Below the pieces are notes generated by a model that was not told the DNA's origin, searched no databases, and worked only from the letters and a program-made list of their open reading frames with translations. A DNA stretch of 64,000 bases from Psychromonas ossibalaenae ATCC BAA-1528 (GTDB taxonomy: Bacteria > Pseudomonadota > Gammaproteobacteria > Enterobacterales > Psychromonadaceae). The position numbers and the translations under genes were made by a program. Location: assembly GCF_000381745.1 (NCBI RefSeq), contig NZ_KB906980.1, forward strand, positions 1 to 64,000, given 5' to 3'. The stretch's first letter is position 1. Each line of letters starts with the position of its first letter. Positions 27,328-36,689 of this stretch are shown here, in pieces.

Positions 27328-29724
27328 TTATGTTTCACGAAAATAACGTTTTACTGCACAGGATTCCTTTTCAATCTCGCTAATCAGTTCAGGTATCACA
27401 GACAACATTTCCTTAATAGCGGCTTTTTCTAGCTGGCAGCATAAATTCGACAGCTGATGAGCCCCGACATTAGCACTGCTCGATTTCAAAGTATGGGCTA
27501 ATAAGCGCAGGCTTGCGACCTGTTGAGGCTTTTCAGCCAGCTCCTTTAAACTTTTTTCCAGTGTTTCTAAAAATAGAGCTGTAACTTTAGCCGTTAAGGC
27601 CTGCCCCGCTTCCGAACTCAGCACTGCAATATCATGCAGAGCTTTAGGATCCACACATAGACCTGAATGTGAAACTTCGTTGTCAATTTTTTCCAGCGCA
27701 GCTAAGCTCTCTCGCTGAGCAGATTCTGCTGTCTTATTTGATGTTAACGCCTTTGATGCACTCAACCACGGTCTTAAGACTTCAAAAAGTTCAGCAACCG
27801 AAAAAGGCTTGCTCAGATAACCATCCATCCCAGCCCGCAGACAGCACTCCCTGTCGCCGTCCATAGCATTGGCTGTTAATGCTATAATCGGAAGTTTAGA
27901 AAAAGGTACTCCGTTTAAGTTCATTTCCCGTATTTTTCCGGTAGCTTCCAGTCCGTCCATCTGCGGCATGTGCATATCCATCAGAATAAGGTCATAGCTC
28001 TGATGCAGAACCGCTTTAACAGCCGCCAGCCCGTTATCTGCCAGATCAACCTGCAGGCCTAAGGCCTGCAGCATAACGACCGCGACCTCCTGATTGACTT
28101 TATTATCTTCCGCCAGCAGTAAACGATAAGGCTGTTCAAAATGAAAATCACCTATAGGCCCATAACTATTGACTTCCGCAGTCTGGCGCATAGATAATTC
28201 GTAAGGAAGTGCTGAAGCAGTGTCCACTACAGGCAGCAGCGGCAATGTAAAAGCAAAACAACTGCCTTTAGCAACTTCTGACTTTACGTTTAATTCTCCG
28301 TCCATCATCTCAACCAGCTGACGGCTGATCGCTAAACCTAACCCCGTGCCGCCATATTTCCTGGTAGTTGAACTGTCTGCTTGAGAAAAAGAGCTGAAAA
28401 TATATTCTATTTTATTCTCTTTAATACCTATTCCAGTGTCTTCAACTTCAAAGTGCAGCCTTCCAGTTTCCAACTCAGCAACACGCAGTATTACCTGTCC
28501 GTGATCGGTAAATTTAATGGCGTTGCTGATCAGATTACTAAGTACCTGCCTTAGCCTTATCTGATCGCCTAGATAGGTACAATGAAAATCATCAGGCATA
28601 AAAAATGTCAGCTGTATGCCTTTTCGAGATGCGCCCTCTGTATACAAAACAAGCACTCTTTCAATAAGCTCCCGCAGATTAAACTCAACCGATTCCAACT
28701 CCATTTTTCCCGCTTCAATTTTCGAAAAGTCTAAAATATCGTTGATAATATCGAGCAGAGATTTTCCAGACTGATAAACAATTTCAGTAAAACGCTTTTG
28801 CCGCGGATCAAGCGGACTGTCAAGCAGCAGCTCAGTCATACCCAGCACACCGTTCATCGGCGTACGAATCTCATGACTCATGGTCGCTAAAAATTCACTT
28901 TTGGCTTTACTGGCAGCTTCGGCATTTTCTTTGGCTAGTAATAACTCATGAGTCCGCAGTGTTACTTTCTGCTCTAAAGTATCACGGTGTTCAGCCAGGA
29001 CTCTGTCTCGAGTTTCAACCTGCTCTAACATCATATTAAAACCGCTGATCAGTGCTCCGATTTCATCATTACGCTGACCAGGAATGCGGATATGATAATT
29101 TCTCTGTGCAGAAACCTGCTCCATCACCTGAGTCATCTGCAGTAAAGGTAGAGAAATAAGGCGCTGCATACGGGTAGCAAGTATAAAAGCCAGTAAGGTG
29201 CCAAGCATAATAATAAAAGGGGCAAAAAATGCCTGGCGCCATAAACGGGCCAGAAGCTGACTCAAATCGTTAATAAGAATGACATGTCCGAGAATTTTAT
29301 CCTCTAAACGAACCGCCTCAATATGATAGATAACATCATCAGGTCCGCTGCTTTGCAGGCTTTTTAAATTCATCTGCAGTAGTTTTTTATTTATATCAGG
29401 ATCAAAAGAAGTCTTGATATATTCAGCCAGCAGCTGGTTATCGTTGTCATAAATCCTAGCCAGTACAATTTCTGGTTTTGCCTCAAGGCTAGCCAGACTT
29501 TCTTCAGCAGCTTCTTTATCCTGAAAAGTTAGAGAAGCAGTACTCTGTGAAGCCATTAATCTGGCCAGTGCTTTGAGTTGATTTTCAGCATCCGTATAGC
29601 TGTAGTGGTACTGCATGACTGCAATTAATATCACGATAATTACAGCAACCAGCGTACCGGATAACAATCCGATTGAAGTTAGCTGACTGCGTAATGAAAA
29701 ACGGTTGAGTCTGATCATTAACAT
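27328..29724 (-). CDS. Hybrid histidine kinase with YfiN-like sensor region, receiver and Hpt
   Basis: 798 residues. A first membrane helix (about 18-40) leads to a periplasmic segment of ~120 residues with [17 protein letters not shown], like the CHASE8 sensor of YfiN/TpbB cyclases. A second helix (about 167-188) is followed by HAMP, HisKA with His284 (MSHEIRTP), HATPase ([23 protein letters not shown]), a receiver ([13 protein letters not shown]) and a C-terminal Hpt domain ([14 protein letters not shown]). This is a complete phosphorelay. It overlaps the yfiR-like gene by one base, which suggests that the YfiR-like protein gates the kinase as YfiR gates YfiN. Confidence 0.88.
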   Translation of the reverse strand: MLMIRLNRFSLRSQLTSIGLLSGTLVAVIIVILIAVMQYHYSYTDAENQLKALARLMASQSTASLTFQDKEAAEESLASLEAKPEIVLARIYDNDNQLLAEYIKTSFDPDINKKLLQMNLKSLQSSGPDDVIYHIEAVRLEDKILGHVILINDLSQLLARLWRQAFFAPFIIMLGTLLAFILATRMQRLISLPLLQMTQVMEQVSAQRNYHIRIPGQRNDEIGALISGFNMMLEQVETRDRVLAEHRDTLEQKVTLRTHELLLAKENAEAASKAKSEFLATMSHEIRTPMNGVLGMTELLLDSPLDPRQKRFTEIVYQSGKSLLDIINDILDFSKIEAGKMELESVEFNLRELIERVLVLYTEGASRKGIQLTFFMPDDFHCTYLGDQIRLRQVLSNLISNAIKFTDHGQVILRVAELETGRLHFEVEDTGIGIKENKIEYIFSSFSQADSSTTRKYGGTGLGLAISRQLVEMMDGELNVKSEVAKGSCFAFTLPLLPVVDTASALPYELSMRQTAEVNSYGPIGDFHFEQPYRLLLAEDNKVNQEVAVVMLQALGLQVDLADNGLAAVKAVLHQSYDLILMDMHMPQMDGLEATGKIREMNLNGVPFSKLPIIALTANAMDGDRECCLRAGMDGYLSKPFSVAELFEVLRPWLSASKALTSNKTAESAQRESLAALEKIDNEVSHSGLCVDPKALHDIAVLSSEAGQALTAKVTALFLETLEKSLKELAEKPQQVASLRLLAHTLKSSSANVGAHQLSNLCCQLEKAAIKEMLSVIPELISEIEKESCAVKRYFRET

Positions 29725-30281
29725 TACCTCGGTTTATCAACTAAGATCGCGATTTTAAGCAGTTTAGAACTTAATTTAAGCTCCGTCTGCGAGAGTCGGC
29801 GCATATTCACTTCAAAACGCAGACGCTGATCTTTTTCAACTAAATTTATTAATCCCCCGTGACGTAAGAAACGTCCGTCGTCACTGATAGTTAACACCGC
29901 ATTGCGGTTAATTAATGAAATAATATAACGATACCTAAGATGCTCAGATGGTTCGATATACAAGGCATTGCATTGACTAAAGTCAGCCTCATTGAGTGGT
30001 TGATACAAAACAATAGAATGACCAGTAATCTTTTTATTATGCAGAGTCTGTAACTCATTAGAGACCCGCCCTGAGCCATAAACACAAAACTGAAAGGAGC
30101 TTTCAGGAGTCTTCCAAGTCGATACTGGCCAGCGGGTAAATTTGGCCAGGTTGTACATATATGCAACCTTTAACGATTCTAAGGTGTGCACAGCCGGAAC
30201 AGACGCTGAACTCACTTTAGCGGTCGTTATTAGCAAGCAGAAAAAAATAAGCGGTAAACGCCAGGCACCAACTCTGAGCAT
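29724..30281 (-). CDS. YfiR-family (DUF4154) periplasmic protein
   Basis: A 185-residue protein with a signal peptide (about residues 8-26, ending near VSSA). The DUF4154 hallmark [15 protein letters not shown] appears at about 37-51, plus FCVYGSG and [20 protein letters not shown]. In Pseudomonas YfiR is a periplasmic inhibitor of the diguanylate cyclase YfiN. Here it lies between a TonB-dependent receptor gene and a kinase with a YfiN-like sensor. Confidence 0.88.
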   Translation of the reverse strand: MLRVGAWRLPLIFFCLLITTAKVSSASVPAVHTLESLKVAYMYNLAKFTRWPVSTWKTPESSFQFCVYGSGRVSNELQTLHNKKITGHSIVLYQPLNEADFSQCNALYIEPSEHLRYRYIISLINRNAVLTISDDGRFLRHGGLINLVEKDQRLRFEVNMRRLSQTELKLSSKLLKIAILVDKPR

Positions 30282-30300
30282 TAATATCCCCTAAGATAAA

Positions 30301-32316
30301 TCACCACGTCAATACACCTTGAACAAAGACGCTTCGCTCAATCATTGACGGTGAAGCCCAAGGATCTGCTATCGTCTCCTGCTTTGCAGAGTCCAGCAAG
30401 TTACGACCGGTAAGGGATAATTCAAATGATGATAGCGGGTGCCAAGCAAGGCGCAGGTCGCCATCAATATAGCTGTTGACAGTACTATCCGGCCAGGAGC
30501 GTGTGCCTGTATAATAAAGGCGTAGATCCAGATCTAGACTGCGATTCAAATCAAAACTTCCCCATAATGAGGCTTGCTGTTCAGGTGTTCTACTGGCCAC
30601 CGTGGAGGTTGGATCAGCACTAGATCCATTGTCCTGTAAATGAATATCTATCATGCTGTACACCAGGCGATAACGACTGCTGGAGGTGGCCTGCCATGTG
30701 GTTAATAGTTCAAGCCCCTGACTGTATACTTGAATATTATTAGCGATATCCATCGGAAGCAGTAGAAATGTTTCACCATTGATAACCTCTGTAGACGCAC
30801 TACCCGGCTCATAACTGCGCACATCTGAATAGTCATTATAAAAAGCAGCCAGATCCACTGCAAAAGCAGCCCGAGGCTGCCAGCGGATGCCGAATTCATA
30901 AGCATCTAACTGCTCAGACTGAAAATCTTCGCTGCCCGCAACCTGCATCATAGTCGGCAGCGGGTTATTCGGGTCCAGTGCAAAAGAAGGGGCTGAAGCA
31001 ATATTAACGATGAACTCACTTTCTCCACGAGAAGGAGTACGCATTGCACGTGAAACAGCTCCCCATACAGTAAACTGTTCATCCGGTACCCAGCTCAAGC
31101 GGATATTAGGCTGCAGCTCGGTACCGCTATAGCTGCTTCTTTCCAATTTAGTACCTAAGGTCAGAGAAAGCTTCTGCTCAGGAAATCGAATTGTATCCTG
31201 AATAAAGGCGCTCCATATATCACTGTGATCCACAGGATCTTCAATAGAAATTAACAGTGAAGAAGTCGCATCACTACGACTCCAGCGATAACCAGCTCCC
31301 CAGACCAGTTCATGCTCCTTAAAAGGAACAAGCTGATGCTGCAGCTCAAAATTAACAGTATCGCGACGTTCATTATATTTAAGATCAATGTGATCATAAA
31401 AGTCATAATTAAACTTTACATTGAGCTCTGAATCCAGTCCCTGCAACTGCCGCCAACTAAGACCTAAGTTACCGCCTTTTGCCTCAACATCACCATTAGC
31501 AATATTATTCGCATAAGGAGGATCAAATCCGGGGACTGTATGCTGCTGCCTTAAATCATTACGGTAAAGATCTCCCTGGAAACTCAACAGTTGATCATCT
31601 TTATGCTGCACATCAAGACGCATACCTGTCTGTAGGTAGTCACCACCGTTATCCTGATCCGTTTCAGACAGATCCAGTGACTCATCCAGGCTGCGTCCTT
31701 TAGCATAAACACGCATTTGTGCATTGTCAGAAGGTTCGAATCCCTGCCGTATTTCAGCCATTCCTCGTAATTCATTACCGGCAGCAAGTGACAAATATCC
31801 GCCCTGAGTATCCACGGCTTCTTTAGTAATAATATTGATAACACCATTAACCGCATTCATGCCCCACAGGGTAGCCCCTGGGCCGCGGATAACCTCAATA
31901 CGGTCAATATCAGCCATCAGATAATCAAGATACTCCCAGTAAACACCGGAATAGGTCGGGGTATAGACACTACGCCCGTCAACCAGTACTAATAATTTAT
32001 TAGCCAGACGACCGTTAAAACCACGAATGCTGACAGCCCATTTATTAGGATCTATCTGCGCAACATCAACCCCGGGTACTAGCCTTAATGCTTCAGGAAT
32101 AGAGGTCGCGCCGGAACGGCGGATCTCATTTTCAGTCACCACATAAACAGCGGCGGCCGCCTCGGAGAGCTTTTCACTTTTTTTACTAACGGAGGTGATC
32201 TCAATCTGCATTAATTCATCAAAATCAAGTTCCGCCAGATCATTTGTTTCATTTTCAGCCTGCACCAGGCAAGAGAACAAACTAAGCAGTACAGTTAGAT
32301 AGTTGATATTTTTCAT
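30301..32316 (-). CDS. TonB-dependent outer-membrane receptor
   Basis: 671 residues. A signal peptide (about 1-20), a plug domain (about 50-165; GATSIPEALRLVPGVDVAQI, RIEVIRGPGATLWGMNAVNGVINI) and a 22-strand barrel ending in an aromatic residue (LTW). The early segment ELMQIEITSVSKK resembles a TonB box region. The ligand cannot be read from sequence; small siderophore/vitamin-type barrels of this length occur with YfiR-like partners in many marine bacteria. It is the first gene of the signalling operon, 19 bp before the yfiR-like gene. Confidence 0.9.
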   Translation of the reverse strand: MKNINYLTVLLSLFSCLVQAENETNDLAELDFDELMQIEITSVSKKSEKLSEAAAAVYVVTENEIRRSGATSIPEALRLVPGVDVAQIDPNKWAVSIRGFNGRLANKLLVLVDGRSVYTPTYSGVYWEYLDYLMADIDRIEVIRGPGATLWGMNAVNGVINIITKEAVDTQGGYLSLAAGNELRGMAEIRQGFEPSDNAQMRVYAKGRSLDESLDLSETDQDNGGDYLQTGMRLDVQHKDDQLLSFQGDLYRNDLRQQHTVPGFDPPYANNIANGDVEAKGGNLGLSWRQLQGLDSELNVKFNYDFYDHIDLKYNERRDTVNFELQHQLVPFKEHELVWGAGYRWSRSDATSSLLISIEDPVDHSDIWSAFIQDTIRFPEQKLSLTLGTKLERSSYSGTELQPNIRLSWVPDEQFTVWGAVSRAMRTPSRGESEFIVNIASAPSFALDPNNPLPTMMQVAGSEDFQSEQLDAYEFGIRWQPRAAFAVDLAAFYNDYSDVRSYEPGSASTEVINGETFLLLPMDIANNIQVYSQGLELLTTWQATSSSRYRLVYSMIDIHLQDNGSSADPTSTVASRTPEQQASLWGSFDLNRSLDLDLRLYYTGTRSWPDSTVNSYIDGDLRLAWHPLSSFELSLTGRNLLDSAKQETIADPWASPSMIERSVFVQGVLTW

Positions 32317-32661
32317 CTATATCAAATCCTTTTGCTATGGAATCTTATGTGCTGATATTAACCTCAGGGCTGTTAACTAACTGCAGTCGGCATGTATTTA
32401 TTTCACCGGCTTGAAGAGAATGAATGATAAGCAGTGAGTTATTAGAAACCGCTGCAGAATATGAAGATATTAAAAGCCCAAACGTATCAACTCATGATCA
32501 AGTCATAGTATTTAAAGTAGCAGCTGCAGGTGCTTTTTAGTAGCAAAAAATTGAAATAAACTGGATACTTAACTAAAAATTCACTTTTTTTATCTGTATA
32601 ACACAGTGAAAACATAAACAAAAAAACATATACATTTATAATTTTGTGGCACACAAAGATA
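32317..32661. promoter_or_regulatory. Gap upstream of the TonB receptor operon
   Basis: Non-coding on inspection. It should contain the promoter of the receptor operon (minus strand); I cannot assign -35/-10 elements with confidence. Confidence 0.4.
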
Positions 32662-32698
32662 ACCAAACCTCAACTTAGTAATTAAGCTGAGGTTTGGC
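32662..32698 (-). terminator. Long hairpin at end of chitobiose operon
   Basis: CCAAACCTCA (32663-32672) pairs with TGAGGTTTGG (32688-32697), continued by an inner CTTA/TAAG pair. There is no strict T-run. With the hairpin at 32713-32740 it forms a double block after the last operon gene. Confidence 0.65.
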
Positions 32699-32712
32699 TG
32701 TGCTGTACTCTC

Positions 32713-32740
32713 AATTATTGCCCTCTACGGGGCAATAATT
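32713..32740 (-). terminator. Hairpin at the stop codon of the mutase gene
   Basis: AATTATTGCCC (32713-32723) pairs with GGGCAATAATT (32730-32740), an 11-bp perfect stem that begins at the stop codon. Confidence 0.6.
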
Positions 32741-34151
32741 AAAGTGCTAAGAAAGACTTCACCTGATTAACAATGCCTTCCGCAATCGTCTGGCTTTCCA
32801 TTTCCGAGAAGATGCGTAATAACGGCTCAGTCCCGGAAAAACGGGCAATCACCCAGCCGCCGTTTTTAAAGTAAACTTTAAGACCGTCCGCATAACTGAC
32901 TCTTTCAATGTCGTATTGAAATTCAGGCAGCTGCTTTTCAACATAAACTTTATTGTAAATAACCTCTTTTTGCTCTGCTTTAAAAGTACAGTCACCTTCT
33001 GCAGTGTAAGAGTAACCGTAGATATCATAGATCTCTTCAAGCAGCTCAGATATTTTTTTCCCCGTTACCGCAATCATTTCCACTAACAGACTGGCGGCAA
33101 AAACACTGTCTTTACCTTTGATATGACCACGAATTGTAAGACCGCCGGAGCTCTCGCCGCCGATTAATGAATCATCTGCTTCCATTTGTGAGCTGATATG
33201 CTTAAAACCAACAGGTACTTCAAAGGATTTCTGACCGTGATCAGCCGCTATCTTATCCAGAATATGGGTGGTAGCGATATTACGTACCACCGAGCCGCTT
33301 TGTTTTTTGTATTTGATCAGGTAGTAATAAAGCAGGATTAATACTTCATTAGGATGAACAAAGTTACCCTTCTCATCAATAATACCGATCCTGTCCGCAT
33401 CACCGTCCGTGCCGACACCAATATCATAACCTTTCGCTACCACAAGATGCTTAAGCTGATATAACGTAGCGGCACTTGGTGACGGCATCAGCCCACCAAA
33501 GGCCGGGTTTTCGCCGTCATTGATAACATCAACATCACAGCGCCCGGTGATTAATACCGTCTGCAGTGCATTTTTAGCCACACCAAACATGGGATCGATT
33601 AAAACCCGTAAATTAGCCTGTTTAATCGCTTCCACATCAAGCAGATCCAGTACCGAATCAACAAACTCATTCATCGGATTTATAACAACAATTTGACCAT
33701 CTTCTACTGCTTTTTCAAAATCCAGCGCTTGAATATCAGCAGAGTTTATTGCCTCAATTTGTGTCTCAATTTTTTCCGTAATGATTTCATCTGCATCACG
33801 TCCGCCTTCGATAAACACCTTAATACCGTTGTAGTCTGACGGATTATGCGATGCAGTAATACATGCGGAATAAATTGTGCCCATTGCTTTAGCTTTGTGC
33901 ATAACAATCGGAGTCGGCACGAACTTATCAATAAAACTTACTTTAATACCGTTACCCGCCAGCACTTCCGCAAACCATTTTGAGGCCTTATCGGAAAGAA
34001 AACGACGGTCATAACCAATCACAAAACCTTTGTTAACAACATCTTCAATCATCATAATATTTGCCAGCGACTGTGCTACTAAACAAACATTTGCTTTGGT
34101 GAATTCATCACCAATAATTGAGCGCCAGCCGCCTGTACCGAACTTAACCAT
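32739..34151 (-). CDS. Phosphohexomutase, probable GlcNAc-phosphate mutase of the chitobiose pathway
   Basis: A 470-residue alpha-D-phosphohexomutase. The active serine is in TASHNPSDYNG, the metal loop is DGDADRIG, the sugar loop GGESSGG and the phosphate loop RFSGTEPLLRIF. In Vibrio the homologous gene sits in the same place, after chitobiose phosphorylase. The inferred role is conversion of the GlcNAc-1-phosphate made by that enzyme to GlcNAc-6-phosphate. ATG 34151 is preferred because GGAG lies 7 bases upstream; an ATG at 34163 is also in frame. Confidence 0.88.
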   Translation of the reverse strand: MVKFGTGGWRSIIGDEFTKANVCLVAQSLANIMMIEDVVNKGFVIGYDRRFLSDKASKWFAEVLAGNGIKVSFIDKFVPTPIVMHKAKAMGTIYSACITASHNPSDYNGIKVFIEGGRDADEIITEKIETQIEAINSADIQALDFEKAVEDGQIVVINPMNEFVDSVLDLLDVEAIKQANLRVLIDPMFGVAKNALQTVLITGRCDVDVINDGENPAFGGLMPSPSAATLYQLKHLVVAKGYDIGVGTDGDADRIGIIDEKGNFVHPNEVLILLYYYLIKYKKQSGSVVRNIATTHILDKIAADHGQKSFEVPVGFKHISSQMEADDSLIGGESSGGLTIRGHIKGKDSVFAASLLVEMIAVTGKKISELLEEIYDIYGYSYTAEGDCTFKAEQKEVIYNKVYVEKQLPEFQYDIERVSYADGLKVYFKNGGWVIARFSGTEPLLRIFSEMESQTIAEGIVNQVKSFLAL

Positions 34152-34186
34152 AACTATCTCCATCTATTTTCTATAAGCTGAATATT

Positions 34187-34211
34187 AAAAAAGAGGCCGA
34201 AGCCCCTTTAT
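34187..34211 (-). terminator. Terminator between chitobiose phosphorylase and mutase
   Basis: Eight-bp stem AAAGGGGC/GCCTCTTT closed by a TTCG loop and followed by T residues on the minus strand. It probably reduces rather than abolishes mutase expression. Confidence 0.8.
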
Positions 34212-34215
34212 TGAA

Positions 34216-36621
34216 TCAGCCCATTACCACGATAACTTCGTTAACACTTCCTGTATCCTGTACCGGAACGGCACCATGGATCATATTGCCGTTCAAAGTG
34301 ATTGATTTAACACCTTTGCTGACATTATTTGGATTTTCAATTTTGATATTAAACAAAGCACCGCGCCACTCACGTGTTACTGCAAATCCCGGCCAGTCAG
34401 TCGGGATACAAGGATCCACAATCAGACCATCAAAACCTAAACGTACACCTAGAATAAAGTTAGTGACCGCAAAGTATGCCCAGCCGGATGTCCCCGTTAA
34501 CCACGGGTGATTAGCACGCCCGTGATCCTGATGATCACGCCCCATAATAAACTGCACATATGAATAGGGTTCTGCAATACGTGTCTCAATCATGTCATTC
34601 TGGTTGTAAGGGTTAAGTGCATCGTAGAACTTCATCGCCTGATCGCCGCGACCTAATTTAGCTTCTGCTACCCAGGCCCACGGGTTAGGGTGCGAGAAGA
34701 TCGCGCCGTTTTCTTTTACGCCCTGATATACACGGGTAACAAAACCAATATCATCATTAGGTGTTGAGAATGACGGAGAGTTAAGGTGTAAACCAAACTC
34801 AGAATAGAGGTGTTCATCAACCGAGTTCATCGCAGTTTCACCACGTTCTTGTGATACCGCACCAGATAATACCGCCAGTGTATTTGACTCAAGATGAATA
34901 CGGCCTTCGGTCTGCTGTGCGGTACCGATTTTTTCACCATTTTTAGTTAAACCACGGATATACCAGCCGCCCTCTTCATCCCAAAGGTGTTTTTCACAGG
35001 CGGCGCGAACGCCCTCAGCCATTGCCGTATATTTTTCAATGTCTGCAACTTTGTCACGATATTTAGCCAGATCGAGAAACTCCTGCAGTGCCCAGTAATG
35101 CAGGAAAGACACCATAGATGACTCGCCGCCGCCTAAATTCAGACAGTCATTCCAGTCAGCCCGCAGACCTTTACAGATCCCCGTTTGGCCGACATATTCA
35201 GCAGAGAAATCAAGAGCAGCTTTCATATGATCGTAAACAGTTGCATCGCCGCCGTTGGCATAAGGGATCACTTCGTCAAAGAAACTCTCTTCACCGGTTT
35301 CCATGACATATTTACAAATCGTCGGTACGATCCACAGATGGTCATCGCTGCAGGTATCATCGATACCGTGAATTTTGTCATCATCAGAAGGTGTTGGTAC
35401 AACAGTTGGTGATTTAGACGGCACAACATCCGCTTTTTCCGGATCAAACCAGTCCGGATCAAACAGATGTAAACCATAACCTTCTTTAACCTGCCCACGG
35501 AGCAGGTCAACAATACGTTTACGGGTCATTGCAGGATTTGAATGCGGTACTGAAATCGCATCCTGAGCAGTATCACGATAACCAAGACCAGTTCGCCCGC
35601 CGACTTCAATAAATGATGCAAAGCGCGACCAGACAACACAGGTTTCTGCCTGGTACAAGGTCCAGGTATTGATCATGGCATCAAGACCGGCGTTTGGCGA
35701 TTTAACCTGGAATTTACTGCAGCGGCTTTCCCAGTGATCTTTAATCTCCTGAAAAGCGCTATCAACATTGCTTAGGTCCTGATATTTGGTGCGTAATTTA
35801 GCCCCGTTACCTTTGCCGATACCTAAAATGTAAACAAAGCGCACCTCTTCACCCGGCTGGATCACAAACTGCTTATGCAGAGAACCACAATGATTATTAC
35901 AGGTTTGTGCAGAGTTAGAACATCTGCCTTTTTCAACCGCGATCGGATTTGCTTCATCCCGGTAAGCACCTAAAAATGCATCACGCTGACCGTCGTATGA
36001 ATCAGGTTCAAAAGAAGAAGCCAGATAATAATAACCATCAAGTTCATTGGTGTTGTAATAAAGATCGTATTCAATCACCCCGTTCTGGTATAAGGTGCCC
36101 GCAGAGTATAAAGACATCTGGTGATTCTGGTTATCTGACTGAATATGGCTGAATGAAAACTCAACAAACGAAAAGGCAGAAATAGTACGTGCTTTATCGC
36201 CGTCATTTTTTATTACCACATCCCAGATCTCAGCATCTTCGCCTTTTGGTACAAACAGGGTTTTCGTTGCAGTAATACCGTTATAAACACATTTAAATTT
36301 TGAGTAAGACAGACCGTGACGTACTTCGTAATCCGCTTCATCTAAACTTTTCGCTACCGGCTGCCATGAGATAGACCAGTAGTCCCCCGTCTGATCATCA
36401 CGTAAGTAAACATAATGTCCGGGACGATCAAATGACGCATTCGGGCGGAATTTAGTCACACGGTTGTATTCAGGTGAATTATAAAAAGAGTAACCACCAG
36501 CATTCTGCGAAATTACGGTGCAGAACTTTTCTGTACCTAAGTAGTTAGTCCATGGCGCCGGTGCATCCGGGCGTGTGATAACGTATTCTCTGTTGTCATT
36601 ATCAAAAAAACCGTATTTCAT
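34216..36621 (-). CDS. chbP: N,N'-diacetylchitobiose phosphorylase (GH94)
   Basis: An 801-residue GH94 phosphorylase that cleaves (GlcNAc)2 with phosphate to GlcNAc-1-phosphate and GlcNAc in the cytoplasm. The catalytic acid region is DDHLWIVP, preceded by GRTGLGYRDTAQDA and followed by LRADWNDCLNLGGGESSM, all typical of this family; length equals that of the Vibrio enzymes. It lies between GH20 and the mutase gene as in the Vibrio chb operon. Confidence 0.95.
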   Translation of the reverse strand: MKYGFFDNDNREYVITRPDAPAPWTNYLGTEKFCTVISQNAGGYSFYNSPEYNRVTKFRPNASFDRPGHYVYLRDDQTGDYWSISWQPVAKSLDEADYEVRHGLSYSKFKCVYNGITATKTLFVPKGEDAEIWDVVIKNDGDKARTISAFSFVEFSFSHIQSDNQNHQMSLYSAGTLYQNGVIEYDLYYNTNELDGYYYLASSFEPDSYDGQRDAFLGAYRDEANPIAVEKGRCSNSAQTCNNHCGSLHKQFVIQPGEEVRFVYILGIGKGNGAKLRTKYQDLSNVDSAFQEIKDHWESRCSKFQVKSPNAGLDAMINTWTLYQAETCVVWSRFASFIEVGGRTGLGYRDTAQDAISVPHSNPAMTRKRIVDLLRGQVKEGYGLHLFDPDWFDPEKADVVPSKSPTVVPTPSDDDKIHGIDDTCSDDHLWIVPTICKYVMETGEESFFDEVIPYANGGDATVYDHMKAALDFSAEYVGQTGICKGLRADWNDCLNLGGGESSMVSFLHYWALQEFLDLAKYRDKVADIEKYTAMAEGVRAACEKHLWDEEGGWYIRGLTKNGEKIGTAQQTEGRIHLESNTLAVLSGAVSQERGETAMNSVDEHLYSEFGLHLNSPSFSTPNDDIGFVTRVYQGVKENGAIFSHPNPWAWVAEAKLGRGDQAMKFYDALNPYNQNDMIETRIAEPYSYVQFIMGRDHQDHGRANHPWLTGTSGWAYFAVTNFILGVRLGFDGLIVDPCIPTDWPGFAVTREWRGALFNIKIENPNNVSKGVKSITLNGNMIHGAVPVQDTGSVNEVIVVMG

Positions 36622-36689
36622 TTTGCTTCCTTACTCTGTAGTAGAATTAGTTGTAAATAATTATTCTGATTTAAATATTAAATCTGCTG

